Shown in pieces: positions 1 to 10,186 of a stretch of 64,000 nucleotides of DNA. Source of the stretch: Bacteroidaceae bacterium (lineage in GTDB: Bacteria > Bacteroidota > Bacteroidia > Bacteroidales > Bacteroidaceae); the NCBI GenBank assembly GCA_017469925.1, contig JAFUFK010000020.1:1-64000 (forward strand), read 5' to 3'. Each line of letters starts with the position of its first letter. Position 1 is the first letter of the stretch. Made by a program: the position numbers and the translations under genes. The notes beneath the pieces were generated by a model. That model saw nothing but the letters and a program-made list of their open reading frames with translations. It searched no databases and was not told the origin of the DNA.

Positions 1-51
1 AAAAGACGCCGCGCAACGAAGCCTCTGCCTGGCACCCGGAATTACGGACAT
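1..51 (-). CDS. Possible 5' end of a gene running off the left edge
   Basis: Reading leftward from an ATG at 51 the frame is open to the window edge (17 codons, beginning MSVIPGAR). A GGA lies about 9 bases before the ATG, and a -33/-7 promoter at 168-199 points the same way. The frame is also open upstream of the ATG back to a stop near 129 but has no other usual start there. It is far too short to identify and could be chance. Confidence 0.2.
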   Translation of the reverse strand, partial: MSVIPGARQRLRCAASF

Positions 52-167
52 TTCTCTATCCTTTTGTTTCAGAATCGACGGTTCGATTCTCTTTGCCTGT
101 ACTACTTTCTTGTCTATGGAATCATGTCAAATAACGATTGCGACCTCGTTTTTCCGAGACGCGAATG

Positions 168-199
168 CAAAGTTACGGCGACTTTTCGAACTGGCCAAA
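168..199 (-). promoter_or_regulatory. Bacteroidales-type promoter firing leftward
   Basis: On the minus strand there is a TTTG at 199-196 and a TAACTTTG at 175-168, separated by exactly 20 bases. This matches the Bacteroidetes primary sigma promoter (-33 TTTG, -7 TAnnTTTG). It would drive a gene beyond the left edge. Confidence 0.6.
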
Positions 200-203
200 T
201 ATT

Positions 204-1373
204 TTACAGACTTTTTTTGCAAAAAGTGTAAAATCTGCGCATCGCCTCTCCTAAAATGGCACGTGGACATGCCAAATTGATGCGAAGATAGGTACTTCCC
301 GATGGATTATACTCCTCGCCAGCCGTGAACCAAACGTGGGCTTCCCGACGCAAGAGTTCCGACAATTGGCGAGACGGAATATTCAGTGCAGCACAATCCA
401 CCCATGCCAGATAAGTCCCTTCTATTCGGGTAACAGACAACTGTGGAAGCCGTTCGGCCAAGAACTGGCAAAGATATTGGTAATTGCCGTGGATGTACTC
501 CATCAGCTGGGTCAGCCACTCCTCCCCTTCCGGCGTATAGGCTGCCTGTAAGGCTTCGACGCCAAAGGGATTGACATCGCACGTCTCATTGATATTGATA
601 CCTTTATCTATTAATGCGCGCACGCGTGAGTCGGCAACGGTGATATTGGCTATCTGTAAACCCGCGATATTGAAACTCTTGCTCGAGGAGGTGCAGATGG
701 CACAATGCTCGGCATATTCGGGGTGCAAGCTTGCGAAAGGCGTATAATGATGGCCGGGCATGACCAGTTCGTTATGGATTTCATCGCTGATTACGAACAC
801 GTTGTGGCGCATACAGATGTCGCCCATGCGAGTCAGTTCCTCCGGTGTCCAGACGCGTCCCGTAGGGTTATGAGGATTGCAGAGTAGGAACACTTTCACC
901 CCTTCATTGACAATCTTTCGTTCGAAGTCCTCGAAGTCTATCTCGAAGTGATGGTTTTTGCATACGAGGGGATTCTCCACCAAGACATTTCCCGCATTGC
1001 GCAGGCACGAGAAGAAGCAGTTATAGACGGGTGTCTGCATGAGTACCTTGTCACCCGGCTTCGTAATGCTCTGCAAGATGGCAGCGATGGCCGGAATCAC
1101 ACCTGTCGTGTAGAGGATATGTTCGCGTTGCATCGTCCAGCCATGGCGACGGCTGAACCAATTGATTACAGACTGATAGTACGACTCTGGTACACGCACA
1201 TAGCCAAACACCCCATGGTCGAGGCGGCGTTGCAAGGCCTCCAGAATACAAGGCGCAGCACGAAAGTCCATATCGGCCACCCACAGGGGGAGCATGTCGG
1301 GGTCATCACTGTTGTCCCACTTGATACTGTGGGTTCCGCGACGCGGAATAATTTCGTCGAAGTTGTATTTCAT
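204..1373 (-). CDS. MalY/PatB-type PLP-dependent aminotransferase / C-S lyase
   Basis: A 389-residue fold-type I PLP enzyme of the MalY/PatB branch. Such enzymes cleave C-S bonds in cystathionine or cysteine conjugates in the cytoplasm, releasing a thiol, pyruvate and ammonia, and some have aminotransferase activity. Visible landmarks are LPLWVADMDF near residue 28, CNPHNPTGR near 165, SDEIH near 196, and SSSKSFNIAGLQ, in which Lys232 should hold PLP. Length and start match the family. It is the last gene of a leftward group (MATE exporter, DUF3737 protein, this lyase); the gap from the DUF3737 gene is a 7-base repeat tract. The exact substrate cannot be told from sequence. Confidence 0.9.
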   Translation of the reverse strand: MKYNFDEIIPRRGTHSIKWDNSDDPDMLPLWVADMDFRAAPCILEALQRRLDHGVFGYVRVPESYYQSVINWFSRRHGWTMQREHILYTTGVIPAIAAILQSITKPGDKVLMQTPVYNCFFSCLRNAGNVLVENPLVCKNHHFEIDFEDFERKIVNEGVKVFLLCNPHNPTGRVWTPEELTRMGDICMRHNVFVISDEIHNELVMPGHHYTPFASLHPEYAEHCAICTSSSKSFNIAGLQIANITVADSRVRALIDKGININETCDVNPFGVEALQAAYTPEGEEWLTQLMEYIHGNYQYLCQFLAERLPQLSVTRIEGTYLAWVDCAALNIPSRQLSELLRREAHVWFTAGEEYNPSGSTYLRINLACPRAILGEAMRRFYTFCKKSL

Positions 1374-1379
1374 GGTATT

Positions 1380-1414
1380 AATTAAGAATTAAGAGAGAAG
1401 AATTAAGAATTAAG
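1380..1414. repeat. Heptamer tract (AATTAAG-type)
   Basis: Five consecutive 7-base units: AATTAAG twice, AGAGAAG once, AATTAAG twice. The tract lies between two leftward genes and supplies the last codons and stop codon of the DUF3737 gene (stop at 1403-1405). Confidence 0.85.
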
Positions 1415-2254
1415 GACTTCGATGGTACAGTCGGCAGGAGCCTTACGGTTCTCGTCGATGATGATTTCACCCACTGAGCCACGCACGATAATGCTGCCCG
1501 ACGTGGGGTTCTTTATGCTATGGACGGGACCGTTAATCGTAGCATGGACGGTGCTGTACTCAAAGGCCAGGTTGGCATCCTCGCCCATGGTGCAGTCTTC
1601 CATTACCAGATTCTCGCAGTAGCACAAAGGCTGTTCGCCCGTGATGTGGCAACGCACGAGACGCAGGTTTTTGGAGTACCAGCCCAGGTATTCGCCATTG
1701 ATTTCAGAATCATAGACCGTGACGTTCTCCGTCTCCCAGAAAGCATCCTTCGTGTTCAGCAAGGCATTGTGTATCTCTACGTTCTTGCTATACTGGAACG
1801 AGTAGTTGCCATCTTGGCGATAGCGGTCGATGCGCACGTTCGAAGTGTGCATAAACAGATAGTCGCAATGCAGAATCCGACAGTCCTCGATGCGTACCGT
1901 ATCACAATCCCAAAGCATCTCCTGTCCGTCGGTGAACTCACAATCCTTCAGTGTGATGCCCGTTACGCGCCGGAACATCTTGGGAGCCTCGATGCGGCAA
2001 CGTGTCATCGTGCAGTCACTGCTATACCAAACCGAGGAACGAGCCGACGGAACAAACAGGCAATCATTGACACGGAACCCGCGACACTCCCAGAAGACAT
2101 ACTTGCCTTCGAACTGGCAGTGTTCGGCCTCGATGTTGCGGGTCTCTTTGATAGAAGACTCGCCAACGTGGATAGTCACATTCTCCAATCTGAGGTCATG
2201 TTCGCGATAAAGCGGGCGTTCGCCGCCAAATTCTTGGTTTTTAATCAGCTTCAT
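1403..2254 (-). CDS. DUF3737 family right-handed beta-helix protein
   Basis: A 283-residue protein made of repeated short strands of the type F-x-x-C-D-x-V-R-I-E-D-C-x-I, characteristic of the pectate-lyase-like beta helix annotated DUF3737. No signal peptide is seen, so it is probably cytoplasmic. Its function is unknown. The start overlaps the end of the upstream MATE gene by 14 bases, which indicates translational coupling. The C-terminal residues and stop codon fall inside a 7-base repeat tract, so a slippage event would change the last residues. The family assignment is confident from the repeat texture; no biochemical role should be inferred. Confidence 0.85.
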   Translation of the reverse strand: MKLIKNQEFGGERPLYREHDLRLENVTIHVGESSIKETRNIEAEHCQFEGKYVFWECRGFRVNDCLFVPSARSSVWYSSDCTMTRCRIEAPKMFRRVTGITLKDCEFTDGQEMLWDCDTVRIEDCRILHCDYLFMHTSNVRIDRYRQDGNYSFQYSKNVEIHNALLNTKDAFWETENVTVYDSEINGEYLGWYSKNLRLVRCHITGEQPLCYCENLVMEDCTMGEDANLAFEYSTVHATINGPVHSIKNPTSGSIIVRGSVGEIIIDENRKAPADCTIEVLNS

Positions 2255-3605
2255 GGATTCTTATCTTTTTTAGTTTCAATCTGAGAAGGAAGATTATGCC
2301 GCGTACGGTCAGTTCGATGGCCATAGCCAACCAGACGCCCTTCAAGCCCATCGTACGGGCCAGGATGGCGGCCAGCGGAATGCGTACGAGCCAGATGCTG
2401 CCCAGGTTCAGTATGCAGGGCACCAGCGTATCGCCCAGTCCCATGAATACGCCATAGACGACAATCGAAGCGGCATACATTGGTTCAGCAAAGGCCTCGA
2501 TGCGCAAGGCCATCACACCATTGGCCTGCACGGCCAGGTCGGGCGTCATCATCTGCATCAGTTCGGGAGCAGCCATATACATCACCACACCCAACAACGT
2601 CATTACGGCCATACCCAACCCCACGGTCAGGATGGAGAACGAACGTATCAGGTCGCCCCGCTTGGCCCCATAACTCTGTCCTATCAGGGTCGTAGCCGCA
2701 TCGCCGATGCCATAACCAGGCATGTAGCAAAGACTCTCTACCACCACGCCGATGGTATTGGCCGCAATGGCCACTGCACCAAGAGGTGCCACGATGAGTG
2801 TGCTCACAATCTGTGCACCGCAAAATACAACATGCTCCACGGCCATAGGCAGTCCGATGCGGAAACTGCGCTTGATGATGGTCCAGCGCGGACGGAAGTC
2901 ATTCCGCTCATGCTTCAGCAAAGCCAGTTCGGGACTACGGGTAATGAGATAGCCAAAACTGCACGCAGTGGTTATTGTGCCGGCAATTGTCGTGGCCAAA
3001 GCCGCACCTACGACGCCCCAGATGGGGATAAGCAAGAGGTTGAACACGACATCGAGCAGGGCCATCATGACACCCAGGAGCATGGGCGTCTTCATATTAC
3101 CACTGCTGCGCAACATGCCGTTCGAGAGGAACAGCAATTGCATGACGGGCACCGTCAGGCTCCAGACGAGGAAATACTTCGACGAGAGCGCCGCCACCTC
3201 AGGCGAACCGCCCAAGGCACGAGGCCACCACGAGTGGATGCTGACACAGAAGAGCGAAATCATCACGCCCAGCGAGAGACACACCAACAGGGCCTGGCGC
3301 AGGACCTTTCGGGCAGCTTCGTTCTCCTTCGCCCCGATATGGTGCGACACGAGCACGGCAAAGCCTGCACCCAACGAAGCCGAAAGGCCGCCGAAGAGCC
3401 AACAGGTCGTTGAGACGAGTCCTATCGAGGCCGTAGCATTGGCACCCAACTGGCCCACCATCATCGTGTCGATGTATTGCATCACGATGGTGCTCAGCTG
3501 TCCCAGTATGGCAGGCAGACTTAAGGCCAGCACGAGTTGCAGTTTCTCGCGCCTTGTCATCTGACCGCCATCGCGCAGTTTCGATAAGAGCAATTGTTTC
3601 TTCAC
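2241..3605 (-). CDS. MATE family multidrug/cation efflux transporter
   Basis: An inner-membrane antiporter of the MATE (NorM/DinF-like) family that expels drugs or other cationic compounds using Na+ or H+ gradients. About 12 hydrophobic segments are visible, with the family-typical LSLPAILGQLSTIVMQYIDT near the N-terminus and GIGDAATTLIGQSYGA in the second half. The longest open frame begins at 3671, but a perfect promoter (3631-3662) lies inside that extension, so translation should begin downstream. I chose the GTG at 3605, preceded by AGAAGGAACG; the ATG at 3560 (MTRREKLQ) is the other possibility. It leads an operon with the DUF3737 and MalY-like genes. Confidence 0.9.
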   Translation of the reverse strand: MKKQLLLSKLRDGGQMTRREKLQLVLALSLPAILGQLSTIVMQYIDTMMVGQLGANATASIGLVSTTCWLFGGLSASLGAGFAVLVSHHIGAKENEAARKVLRQALLVCLSLGVMISLFCVSIHSWWPRALGGSPEVAALSSKYFLVWSLTVPVMQLLFLSNGMLRSSGNMKTPMLLGVMMALLDVVFNLLLIPIWGVVGAALATTIAGTITTACSFGYLITRSPELALLKHERNDFRPRWTIIKRSFRIGLPMAVEHVVFCGAQIVSTLIVAPLGAVAIAANTIGVVVESLCYMPGYGIGDAATTLIGQSYGAKRGDLIRSFSILTVGLGMAVMTLLGVVMYMAAPELMQMMTPDLAVQANGVMALRIEAFAEPMYAASIVVYGVFMGLGDTLVPCILNLGSIWLVRIPLAAILARTMGLKGVWLAMAIELTVRGIIFLLRLKLKKIRIHEAD

Positions 3606-3630
3606 TACGGGCGTTCCTTCTTTCGGCCCA

Positions 3631-3662
3631 CAAAGATACAACATATTTTTCATTCTCCCAAA
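3631..3662 (-). promoter_or_regulatory. Promoter of the MATE-DUF3737-MalY operon
   Basis: Minus-strand TTTG (3662-3659), a 20-base spacer, then TATCTTTG (3638-3631). It lies 25 bases before the GTG at 3605 and rules out the longer open-frame start at 3671. Confidence 0.75.
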
Positions 3663-3791
3663 TGCGAGCACGCCAAAGCCTCGGCCAAGTTGTCACGAAA
3701 TCCGACAATATGCCGTATTTTGTCGCAAATGCCCACTTATTTGTGGACTAAAGGCTGAAGGCTAAAGATAATAAAGAAAGGAGACCAAGAT

Positions 3792-6302
3792 ATGAATCTG
3801 AACAAATTTACCATCAAGGCCCAGGAGGCTGTGCAGGAAGCCGTCAGGCGCGTACAGTTGCAGGGCCAACAGAACATCGAGCCGGAGCACCTTCTGGCCG
3901 GCATACTGAAGGTGGGCGAACAGGTCACCAACTTCGTATTCCGCAAGTTGGGCATCAACCCCACCCTCATCCAGCAAGCCACCGATGCCCAAATAGGCAG
4001 TCTGCCCCGTGTATCGGGTGGTGAACCTTACCTGAGCCGCGAGGCCAGCGACGTACTTACTCGTTCCGAAGACATGGCACAACGTCAGGGCGACGAATAC
4101 GTCAGCATCGAGCACCTCTTGCAAGCCATCCTGGCCAGCAACACCACGGCGGCCAAGATTCTGAAGGATGCCGGCATGACGGAGCGCGAACTGGCCTCGG
4201 CCATCAAGGAACTCAGAGGTGGACAGAAGGTGACTTCGCAATCCAGCGAGGACACGTACCAAAGCCTCTCGAAGTACGCCAAGAACCTTGTCGATGAAGC
4301 CCGTGCCGGACGGCTCGACCCCGTCATCGGGCGTGACGACGAGATACGTCGCGTACTGCAAATTCTCTCGCGCCGTACCAAGAACAACCCCATCCTCATC
4401 GGTGAACCGGGTACGGGTAAGACAGCCATCGTCGAAGGCCTTGCCCACCGCATCCTCCGTGGCGACGTGCCCGAGAACCTGAAACAGAAGCAACTCTACT
4501 CGCTCGACATGGGCGCCCTCATTGCCGGAGCCAAGTACAAGGGCGAGTTCGAGGAACGGCTGAAGTCGGTAGTCAACGAAGTCACCAAGAGCGAGGGCCA
4601 GATAATCCTCTTCATCGACGAGATTCACACCCTCGTGGGCGCCGGAAAGAGCGAGGGGGCCATGGATGCCGCCAACATCCTAAAGCCCGCCTTGGCGCGA
4701 GGCGAACTGCGCTCCATCGGTGCCACCACGCTCGACGAATACCAAAAGTACTTCGAGAAGGACAAGGCACTGGAGCGAAGGTTCCAGAGCGTCATGGTCG
4801 ATGAGCCCGACGTGCCCTCCAGCATCAGTATCCTGCGAGGCCTGAAGGAGCGTTACGAGAACCACCACCGGGTGCGTATCCAGGACGATGCCATCATTGC
4901 CGCCGTCGAACTTAGCCACCGCTACATCACCGACCGTTTCCTGCCCGACAAGGCCATTGACCTTATGGACGAGGCTGCCGCCAAACTCCGTATGGAGCGC
5001 GACTCGGTGCCCGAGGAACTGGACGAAATCACGCGCAAGCTGAAGCAACTGGAAATTGAACGCGAAGCCATCAAGCGCGAGAACGACCAACCAAAACTGG
5101 AGCAACTGAACAAGGAGATTGCCAACCTGCAAGAGCAGGAGACGCAGTTCCGCAGCAAGTGGCAGGGCGAGAAGGAGTTGCTGAACCGCATCCAGCAGAA
5201 CAAGCAGCAAATCGAACAACTCCGGTTCGAGGCCGAACGCGCCGAACGCTCGGGCGACTACGCCCGTGTGGCCGAGATTCGCTACGGCAAACTGCAATCG
5301 CTGGAGCTGGAGATAGAACAAGTCAAGGCCCAACTGCGCGAGGCCCAAGGCGGCGAGGCCATGGTCAAGGAGGAAGTAACGGCCGACGACATTGCCGATG
5401 TCGTAAGCCGCTGGACGGGCATTCCCGTCTCGAAGATGATGCAGAGTGAGCGCGACAAACTGCTCCATCTCGAAGAAGAACTCCACAAGCGCGTGATTGG
5501 TCAGGACGAGGCCATACAGGCCGTCTCCGATGCCGTGCGCCGCTCGCGTGCCGGGCTGCAAGACCCGAAGCGCCCGATAGGTTCCTTCATCTTCCTTGGA
5601 ACCACAGGCGTCGGCAAGACGGAACTGGCCCGCGCACTGGCCGAATACCTCTTCGACGACGAGCAGATGATGACCCGCATCGACATGTCGGAGTATCAGG
5701 AGAAGTTCAGCGTCTCGCGCCTCATTGGTGCACCTCCAGGATACGTCGGTTACGACGAGGGCGGACAACTGACCGAGGCCGTACGGCGCAAGCCCTACTC
5801 CGTCGTACTCTTCGACGAGATAGAGAAGGCCCACCCCGACGTGTTCAACACCCTCCTGCAGGTGCTCGACGACGGTCGGCTGACCGACTCGAAGGGCCGC
5901 ACGGTCAACTTCAAGAACACCATCATCATCATGACATCCAACCTGCGCCAGGAGCAGTTGCGCACGGCCATGCGTCCCGAGTTCTTAAACCGTATCGACG
6001 AGGTCATTGTCTTCCAGCCGCTGAAGGAGGAGGAGATTCGCCAAGTGGTTCAACTTCAGCTGAACAACCTCCAGCGGATGCTCGACCAGAGTGGTGTGAC
6101 GCTTGATGTCACCACCTCTGCCATCGACTTCCTGGCCCAGGAAGGCTACGATCCCGAGTTCGGTGCCCGGCCCGTCAAGCGCGCCATCCAGCGCTACCTG
6201 CTCAACGACCTCTCGAAGGCCCTCCTGGGCACCGACATCGACAAGTCGCGGCCCATCGTCGTCGAAGCTCAGGACGACCACCTCGCCTTCCGAAACGACT
6301 AA
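3792..6302 (+). CDS. clpB: ClpB disaggregase with shortened second AAA module
   Basis: Hexameric cytoplasmic AAA+ chaperone that threads aggregated protein through its pore with DnaK. Order of parts: Clp N-domain (about 1-150), AAA1 with Walker [10 protein letters not shown] and Walker [14 protein letters not shown], coiled-coil M-domain (about 400-520), AAA2 with [11 protein letters not shown] and [16 protein letters not shown], and sensor 2 [13 protein letters not shown]. At 836 residues it is about 25 shorter than usual Bacteroidales ClpB. The missing piece is between sensor-1 (IIIMTSN) and the arginine-finger region ([11 protein letters not shown]), where only LRQEQLRTA remains. The frame is unbroken, so it is a deletion, not a frameshift. 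AAGGAGA precedes the ATG; no CIRCE-like inverted repeat was seen. Confidence 0.95.
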   Translation: MNLNKFTIKAQEAVQEAVRRVQLQGQQNIEPEHLLAGILKVGEQVTNFVFRKLGINPTLIQQATDAQIGSLPRVSGGEPYLSREASDVLTRSEDMAQRQGDEYVSIEHLLQAILASNTTAAKILKDAGMTERELASAIKELRGGQKVTSQSSEDTYQSLSKYAKNLVDEARAGRLDPVIGRDDEIRRVLQILSRRTKNNPILIGEPGTGKTAIVEGLAHRILRGDVPENLKQKQLYSLDMGALIAGAKYKGEFEERLKSVVNEVTKSEGQIILFIDEIHTLVGAGKSEGAMDAANILKPALARGELRSIGATTLDEYQKYFEKDKALERRFQSVMVDEPDVPSSISILRGLKERYENHHRVRIQDDAIIAAVELSHRYITDRFLPDKAIDLMDEAAAKLRMERDSVPEELDEITRKLKQLEIEREAIKRENDQPKLEQLNKEIANLQEQETQFRSKWQGEKELLNRIQQNKQQIEQLRFEAERAERSGDYARVAEIRYGKLQSLELEIEQVKAQLREAQGGEAMVKEEVTADDIADVVSRWTGIPVSKMMQSERDKLLHLEEELHKRVIGQDEAIQAVSDAVRRSRAGLQDPKRPIGSFIFLGTTGVGKTELARALAEYLFDDEQMMTRIDMSEYQEKFSVSRLIGAPPGYVGYDEGGQLTEAVRRKPYSVVLFDEIEKAHPDVFNTLLQVLDDGRLTDSKGRTVNFKNTIIIMTSNLRQEQLRTAMRPEFLNRIDEVIVFQPLKEEEIRQVVQLQLNNLQRMLDQSGVTLDVTTSAIDFLAQEGYDPEFGARPVKRAIQRYLLNDLSKALLGTDIDKSRPIVVEAQDDHLAFRND

Positions 6303-6356
6303 ACAACTTTTAGCAGGTACGACAATAAAACACACAAGCACCCGCAAGCCAAAGGC

Positions 6357-6391
6357 AAAGGACCTGCAAGCCAATGCTTGCAGGTCCTTTT
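6357..6391 (+). terminator. Rho-independent terminator after clpB
   Basis: A GC-rich stem (AAAGGACCTGCAAG pairing with CTTGCAGGTCCTTT) closes a loop of about 6 bases and ends in a short T run, 55 bases after the clpB stop. Confidence 0.85.
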
Positions 6392-6489
6392 GCCAGTTCA
6401 AAGTTTTTCACTTCGTTCAAGCATAAATGCATAGTGCAAAGTTTTCCTAACAACAACTCTCAACTTTGAACTGATTCTTGGAAAGGAGC

Positions 6490-9400
6490 CTACTCCTTTC
6501 CAAGAATCTTATTCACCAGCTTCGTCACGTCAGCAATGGTTACCGAGCCGTCGCCGTTCACGTCGTACTTCGCAGTATCGTTGTCGAAATCCTGTTCCTC
6601 AATGCCAAGCTTGAAAATACTCTCCGTCCAGCCAGCAGCGATGTAGGCATCGCGAGTGCCCTTGGGAACTATAAGCTTTCGATTGGCAGCAGTAAAGCAA
6701 TTTGTGCCGAAAGCAAATGGTTCCTTTATTTTCGATACTACCGTATTAAGCCTAGAGCAGCCATAGAAGGTATAGTTTCCGATGGTAGTTACACTTTCCG
6801 GTATAATCACTTTGGTTAACTTCGTGCAGGAGCGGAATGCAGATCCCGATATCGTTTCAACACCGTTTGGAATATCGATAGAATCCAACTCGCACTCTGC
6901 AAATGCGTATCCCGATATTTCTTTGATATCCTCGGGAATCTTTGTGTTAACACATCCATACAGCAGTGTGTTTGTTGCCGTCTTAATCAACGCATTACAA
7001 GCATTACGTGAGTCATATACACTATTACCAGGCTCTACAGTGATTGCCAACAACGACGAACAAGACATGAGACTTCCAATTTCAGTCAAATTCTTAGGTA
7101 TAAATATAGATAGAAGACCTTTACAATTAGAGAAGACATGTGTTGCATTTTTTACATTCTCTGGTATAATTACATGCTTCAATGCATAACACTGAGAAAA
7201 CGCCTGAACACCGAGTGTCGTCAGATTTCTTGGTATGTTAATCTCCGGCAAGGCTGTGCACATCGCAAATGCGAAGGATCGAATCCTCTGCAATCCTTCA
7301 GGCAACTTCACAGAAGTCAAGGCAGTACAACCGTAGAAACTATAGTCCTTTATAGCAGTTACACTTTCAGGTATGACAACACTCTCTAATAAGGTACATC
7401 TATAGAACACCGAATCGGCAATCTCAGTCAGGCCAGTGAAGTACTGCAGTTCCTTAAACGAGGTGATTGTTTCGTTTTGCTTGAAGGGCGAAGAACCTCC
7501 CACCTTCAGCGTCGTCACGGCAGCAGCCTCCTGCTTCGAGAGTTCGCCGTCGCCGTCGGTGTCCCAGTTAGCGACGCAGATGGCCTTCACCACCGAGTCG
7601 GCAAACTCGATGAGGTCGGTGTGGGCCTTCTCATAGACAGCCATTAGCGAGGAGGCCTTGAACAGGCCAAGTGAGTTGGTATACGAGGCGGGCGAGATAC
7701 TGGCCCTCAAGAAATTGCCTGTACTGTTCAGGGTGAATTTGTCTGTAACCTCATTTCCGTCCCAGAAGGCTCTCAGCGTCTCTCCTTCCTTTGGCAGGGT
7801 CAGGCGGAACTCTACATAGCCATCGCAGGCTTCCTCGGTATAATCGATTTCGTCGGAATAGACACAGAGTTCCTGATAACGGCCAAAGTCCTCGGAGGCC
7901 TCAGTGCTGCGCAATAAGCGATAGTTGGAATCGACGTTCTTGTAGGCTAAGGCATCCACCTTGCCATCGCCAACCACCGACAGGGCAATCGTCATGTGTG
8001 GCTTGTCGGCATAGGCTACGGTCAGTCGGAACGTGCCCTCGCCCTGGTCGAATCCCGTGATGGGTACGCGGCAGGTATCGCCCGCCGTGATGTATGCGGC
8101 AGGGCTGATTGCGAGCGTGTCCATATAGATGGTATTCACCACCTTGCCCTCGTCGGGTTTGATGAGGGCATAGAGCTGGGCCGTGTTGGCATACTTGTCC
8201 ATGAACCCTGCCCCGGCGCCGACGGTGGCCAGCACCGTGGACTCTTCTCCACGACAGAGGTCGATTGTTCCGCCTTGGCCGTTGACGATGGAGAGGTTGC
8301 GGCTGTTGTCCTCATGGATAATCCTGATATCCATGTCGCCGACGATTTCTATAGAATAAGTGTACAAAGAATACTCGTCCGTATAGCTCTCGTCTATTTC
8401 TTGGGGCTCCATGGGAACATTATTGGCCAGGACCCTGACCGTATGGACCATGCCATCGTGAGGTTTCCTGCAAAGAGTCCAGAAGGTTATAAACGGGTCT
8501 TGCTCATAATTTGTGAAGGTATAGTCATGTTCTTCCCCATCATGATCCATGTCGTAAAGATCAAATTTTTCCTCCCCATCTTCATCCTGCTGGTTCCATT
8601 CGTTTTCCTCTGTAAATTGCATCTCACCATCGCCAACCATGGCAAAGTGAATATCGCATGTTGAGCCATAAGGAATCTCTAACATACGGTAACTGATTTT
8701 CAGTAAGTTCACCTGAGCTGTCAAATAGGCTGTCTTCTTATATATCAAATTCAGCGTGTCGTTGAGCACGATGCCGTTCACCCTTGTCTCGTCGGAGTTC
8801 TGCTGGAGATTTTCATAACCTATCGTGCTGTACTTGTCGAATATGCACCAATTGCTGTTGTAGTTCGCCTTGATGGCATATCTTTTTTCTACGCCGTCCT
8901 TTACTCCCACCAACGTACCCGTGGCGGCTCCGGGGTTCTCATACTTCACCTTACTGTAGTTCACCGACGGGTCGATGCTCTGGATGTTGAGGTTGCTCCA
9001 TACGGGGTTCTCGGCCTTCAGGTCGGCTATCTGCTTCTTGTCCAGGTTCATGTAGAAGGTGATGTTCTGGCCATTGTTATAGAAGTAGTCGCCGGCCGAA
9101 CCCGTCAGCGAGGGAGGATTGCCGTAGAAATAGACGGTCTTGAGCAACGCCGAGTTCTTGAAGCCCGTCCCGAGTACCACGTCGCCGTAGAAGTTCACAG
9201 CTTGCAGCGGGTTGCCTGAGAAGTCGGCCCCCGTCAGCGTGGCCTTTTTCTTGAAGGTCATTGTAACCAGACTTGGGAAAAGCGGCATGTTGCTGTATTG
9301 GTCAATCGTGAAGTCGCCTTCCAGTGTCAGCGATGCAACAGAAGGCTGATACAAGTTAGTGACTACGCCGGGATAGCCAAGGCGGTCAATATATGCCCCT

Positions 9401-10050
9401 CCATAATAGTCAGGGATAGTAAGCGATGTGTTATATTGACTATTAAAACTTAAGATTGCGGCATTTTTCCAGGATAAGCCTGTACTGAAATCTTTTGTCG
9501 TTTGGTATATACTATAGCGAAATACTGGAGAACTGCTTGTGTCGTCACAATATACATTCTTTACCTGGCTATGGTTGCTCCACGCCAGAAGGATATTTGC
9601 GGTTTCGCATAGACCCCAGAAGTTGTCTTGATACGAGAGGCGTGCTACATGTACGTCAATGTCTTTGGCGAAAGTGGCATCACCTACCTCCCATACATTA
9701 TTCGTAAAGTGAATTCTCTCCAGCTTGGGCATACCCGTGAAATTGCCTTTGAACACGCTATTCGGAAGCCCCCAAGCATTACCGGGATTCACCGTAGAGC
9801 CCCTACTGACATAGAGGTCGGTCAGATTGGGGCAATTGATATAGACATTAGAAGCAAAGGCTACAACTCCACCGAACGAAGGTATGGTCAACGTGGTGGC
9901 GTCGGTTTCAATCCTTTGTATCTCATGGTAGAGATAGCCACTACCCACAATTTCTTCATAAGTGATGCCATTCTGTTCGTTGGCAGTGGTTGCCCCGATG
10001 CCCGCCGCCCATAGCAGGAGCACGGAAAGGAGTAATCGTAAATGTTTCAT
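6490..10050 (-). CDS. Secreted BspA-like leucine-rich repeat protein with dockerin-like C-terminus
   Basis: A 1,186-residue surface or secreted protein. A signal peptide (MKHLRLLLSVLLLWAAGIGATTA) comes first. The middle is beta-rich and unrecognised. An EF-hand-like loop (DTDGDGELSKQEA) lies near residue 830. About ten BspA/LRR_5 repeats follow (pattern L-x-x-V-x-I-P-E-S-V-T-x-I-G-x-x-x-F-x-x-C, about 855-1120). The C-terminus is a single dockerin-like motif, DVNGDGSVTIADVTKLVNKI. LRR_5 proteins of oral and gut Bacteroidales bind host or bacterial surfaces; the ligand here is unknown. It stands alone, with a long hairpin (10187-10222) about 140 bases upstream. No clear -7 box was found. Confidence 0.85.
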   Translation of the reverse strand: MKHLRLLLSVLLLWAAGIGATTANEQNGITYEEIVGSGYLYHEIQRIETDATTLTIPSFGGVVAFASNVYINCPNLTDLYVSRGSTVNPGNAWGLPNSVFKGNFTGMPKLERIHFTNNVWEVGDATFAKDIDVHVARLSYQDNFWGLCETANILLAWSNHSQVKNVYCDDTSSSPVFRYSIYQTTKDFSTGLSWKNAAILSFNSQYNTSLTIPDYYGGAYIDRLGYPGVVTNLYQPSVASLTLEGDFTIDQYSNMPLFPSLVTMTFKKKATLTGADFSGNPLQAVNFYGDVVLGTGFKNSALLKTVYFYGNPPSLTGSAGDYFYNNGQNITFYMNLDKKQIADLKAENPVWSNLNIQSIDPSVNYSKVKYENPGAATGTLVGVKDGVEKRYAIKANYNSNWCIFDKYSTIGYENLQQNSDETRVNGIVLNDTLNLIYKKTAYLTAQVNLLKISYRMLEIPYGSTCDIHFAMVGDGEMQFTEENEWNQQDEDGEEKFDLYDMDHDGEEHDYTFTNYEQDPFITFWTLCRKPHDGMVHTVRVLANNVPMEPQEIDESYTDEYSLYTYSIEIVGDMDIRIIHEDNSRNLSIVNGQGGTIDLCRGEESTVLATVGAGAGFMDKYANTAQLYALIKPDEGKVVNTIYMDTLAISPAAYITAGDTCRVPITGFDQGEGTFRLTVAYADKPHMTIALSVVGDGKVDALAYKNVDSNYRLLRSTEASEDFGRYQELCVYSDEIDYTEEACDGYVEFRLTLPKEGETLRAFWDGNEVTDKFTLNSTGNFLRASISPASYTNSLGLFKASSLMAVYEKAHTDLIEFADSVVKAICVANWDTDGDGELSKQEAAAVTTLKVGGSSPFKQNETITSFKELQYFTGLTEIADSVFYRCTLLESVVIPESVTAIKDYSFYGCTALTSVKLPEGLQRIRSFAFAMCTALPEINIPRNLTTLGVQAFSQCYALKHVIIPENVKNATHVFSNCKGLLSIFIPKNLTEIGSLMSCSSLLAITVEPGNSVYDSRNACNALIKTATNTLLYGCVNTKIPEDIKEISGYAFAECELDSIDIPNGVETISGSAFRSCTKLTKVIIPESVTTIGNYTFYGCSRLNTVVSKIKEPFAFGTNCFTAANRKLIVPKGTRDAYIAAGWTESIFKLGIEEQDFDNDTAKYDVNGDGSVTIADVTKLVNKILGKE

Positions 10051-10142
10051 AGTGGTATAAATAAAAGTTTAATAGGTTAACAGGTTCTTGCTCATCTTCG
10101 TTACGCAAGCGTCACCCTTCGGGATGCCGAGCGAACGGGTTA

Positions 10143-10172
10143 AAGCGCTTCGCGCTGGTGAGAGGTGAAAGG
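10143..10172. repeat. AGCGCTT-palindrome element with adjacent GGTGAGA unit
   Basis: AAAGCGCTTCGCGCT is followed by GGTGAGAGGTGAAAGG. This is one of several copies in the window of a short palindromic core joined to 7-base GGTTAGA/GGTGAGA units. Confidence 0.55.
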
Positions 10173-10186
10173 GGGATATATACGCA

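Noticed and set aside
72-92. tRNA T-loop (GGTTCGATTC)
   Set aside because: The bases form a simple inverted repeat AGAATCGA/TCGATTCT; no acceptor, D or anticodon arm can be folded around it.
3560-3671. Longer MATE N-terminus from 3671
   Set aside because: A perfect -33/-7 promoter lies within this stretch.
5930-5990. Frameshift in clpB
   Set aside because: The frame continues correctly through the shortened part into [11 protein letters not shown], so it is an in-frame loss.
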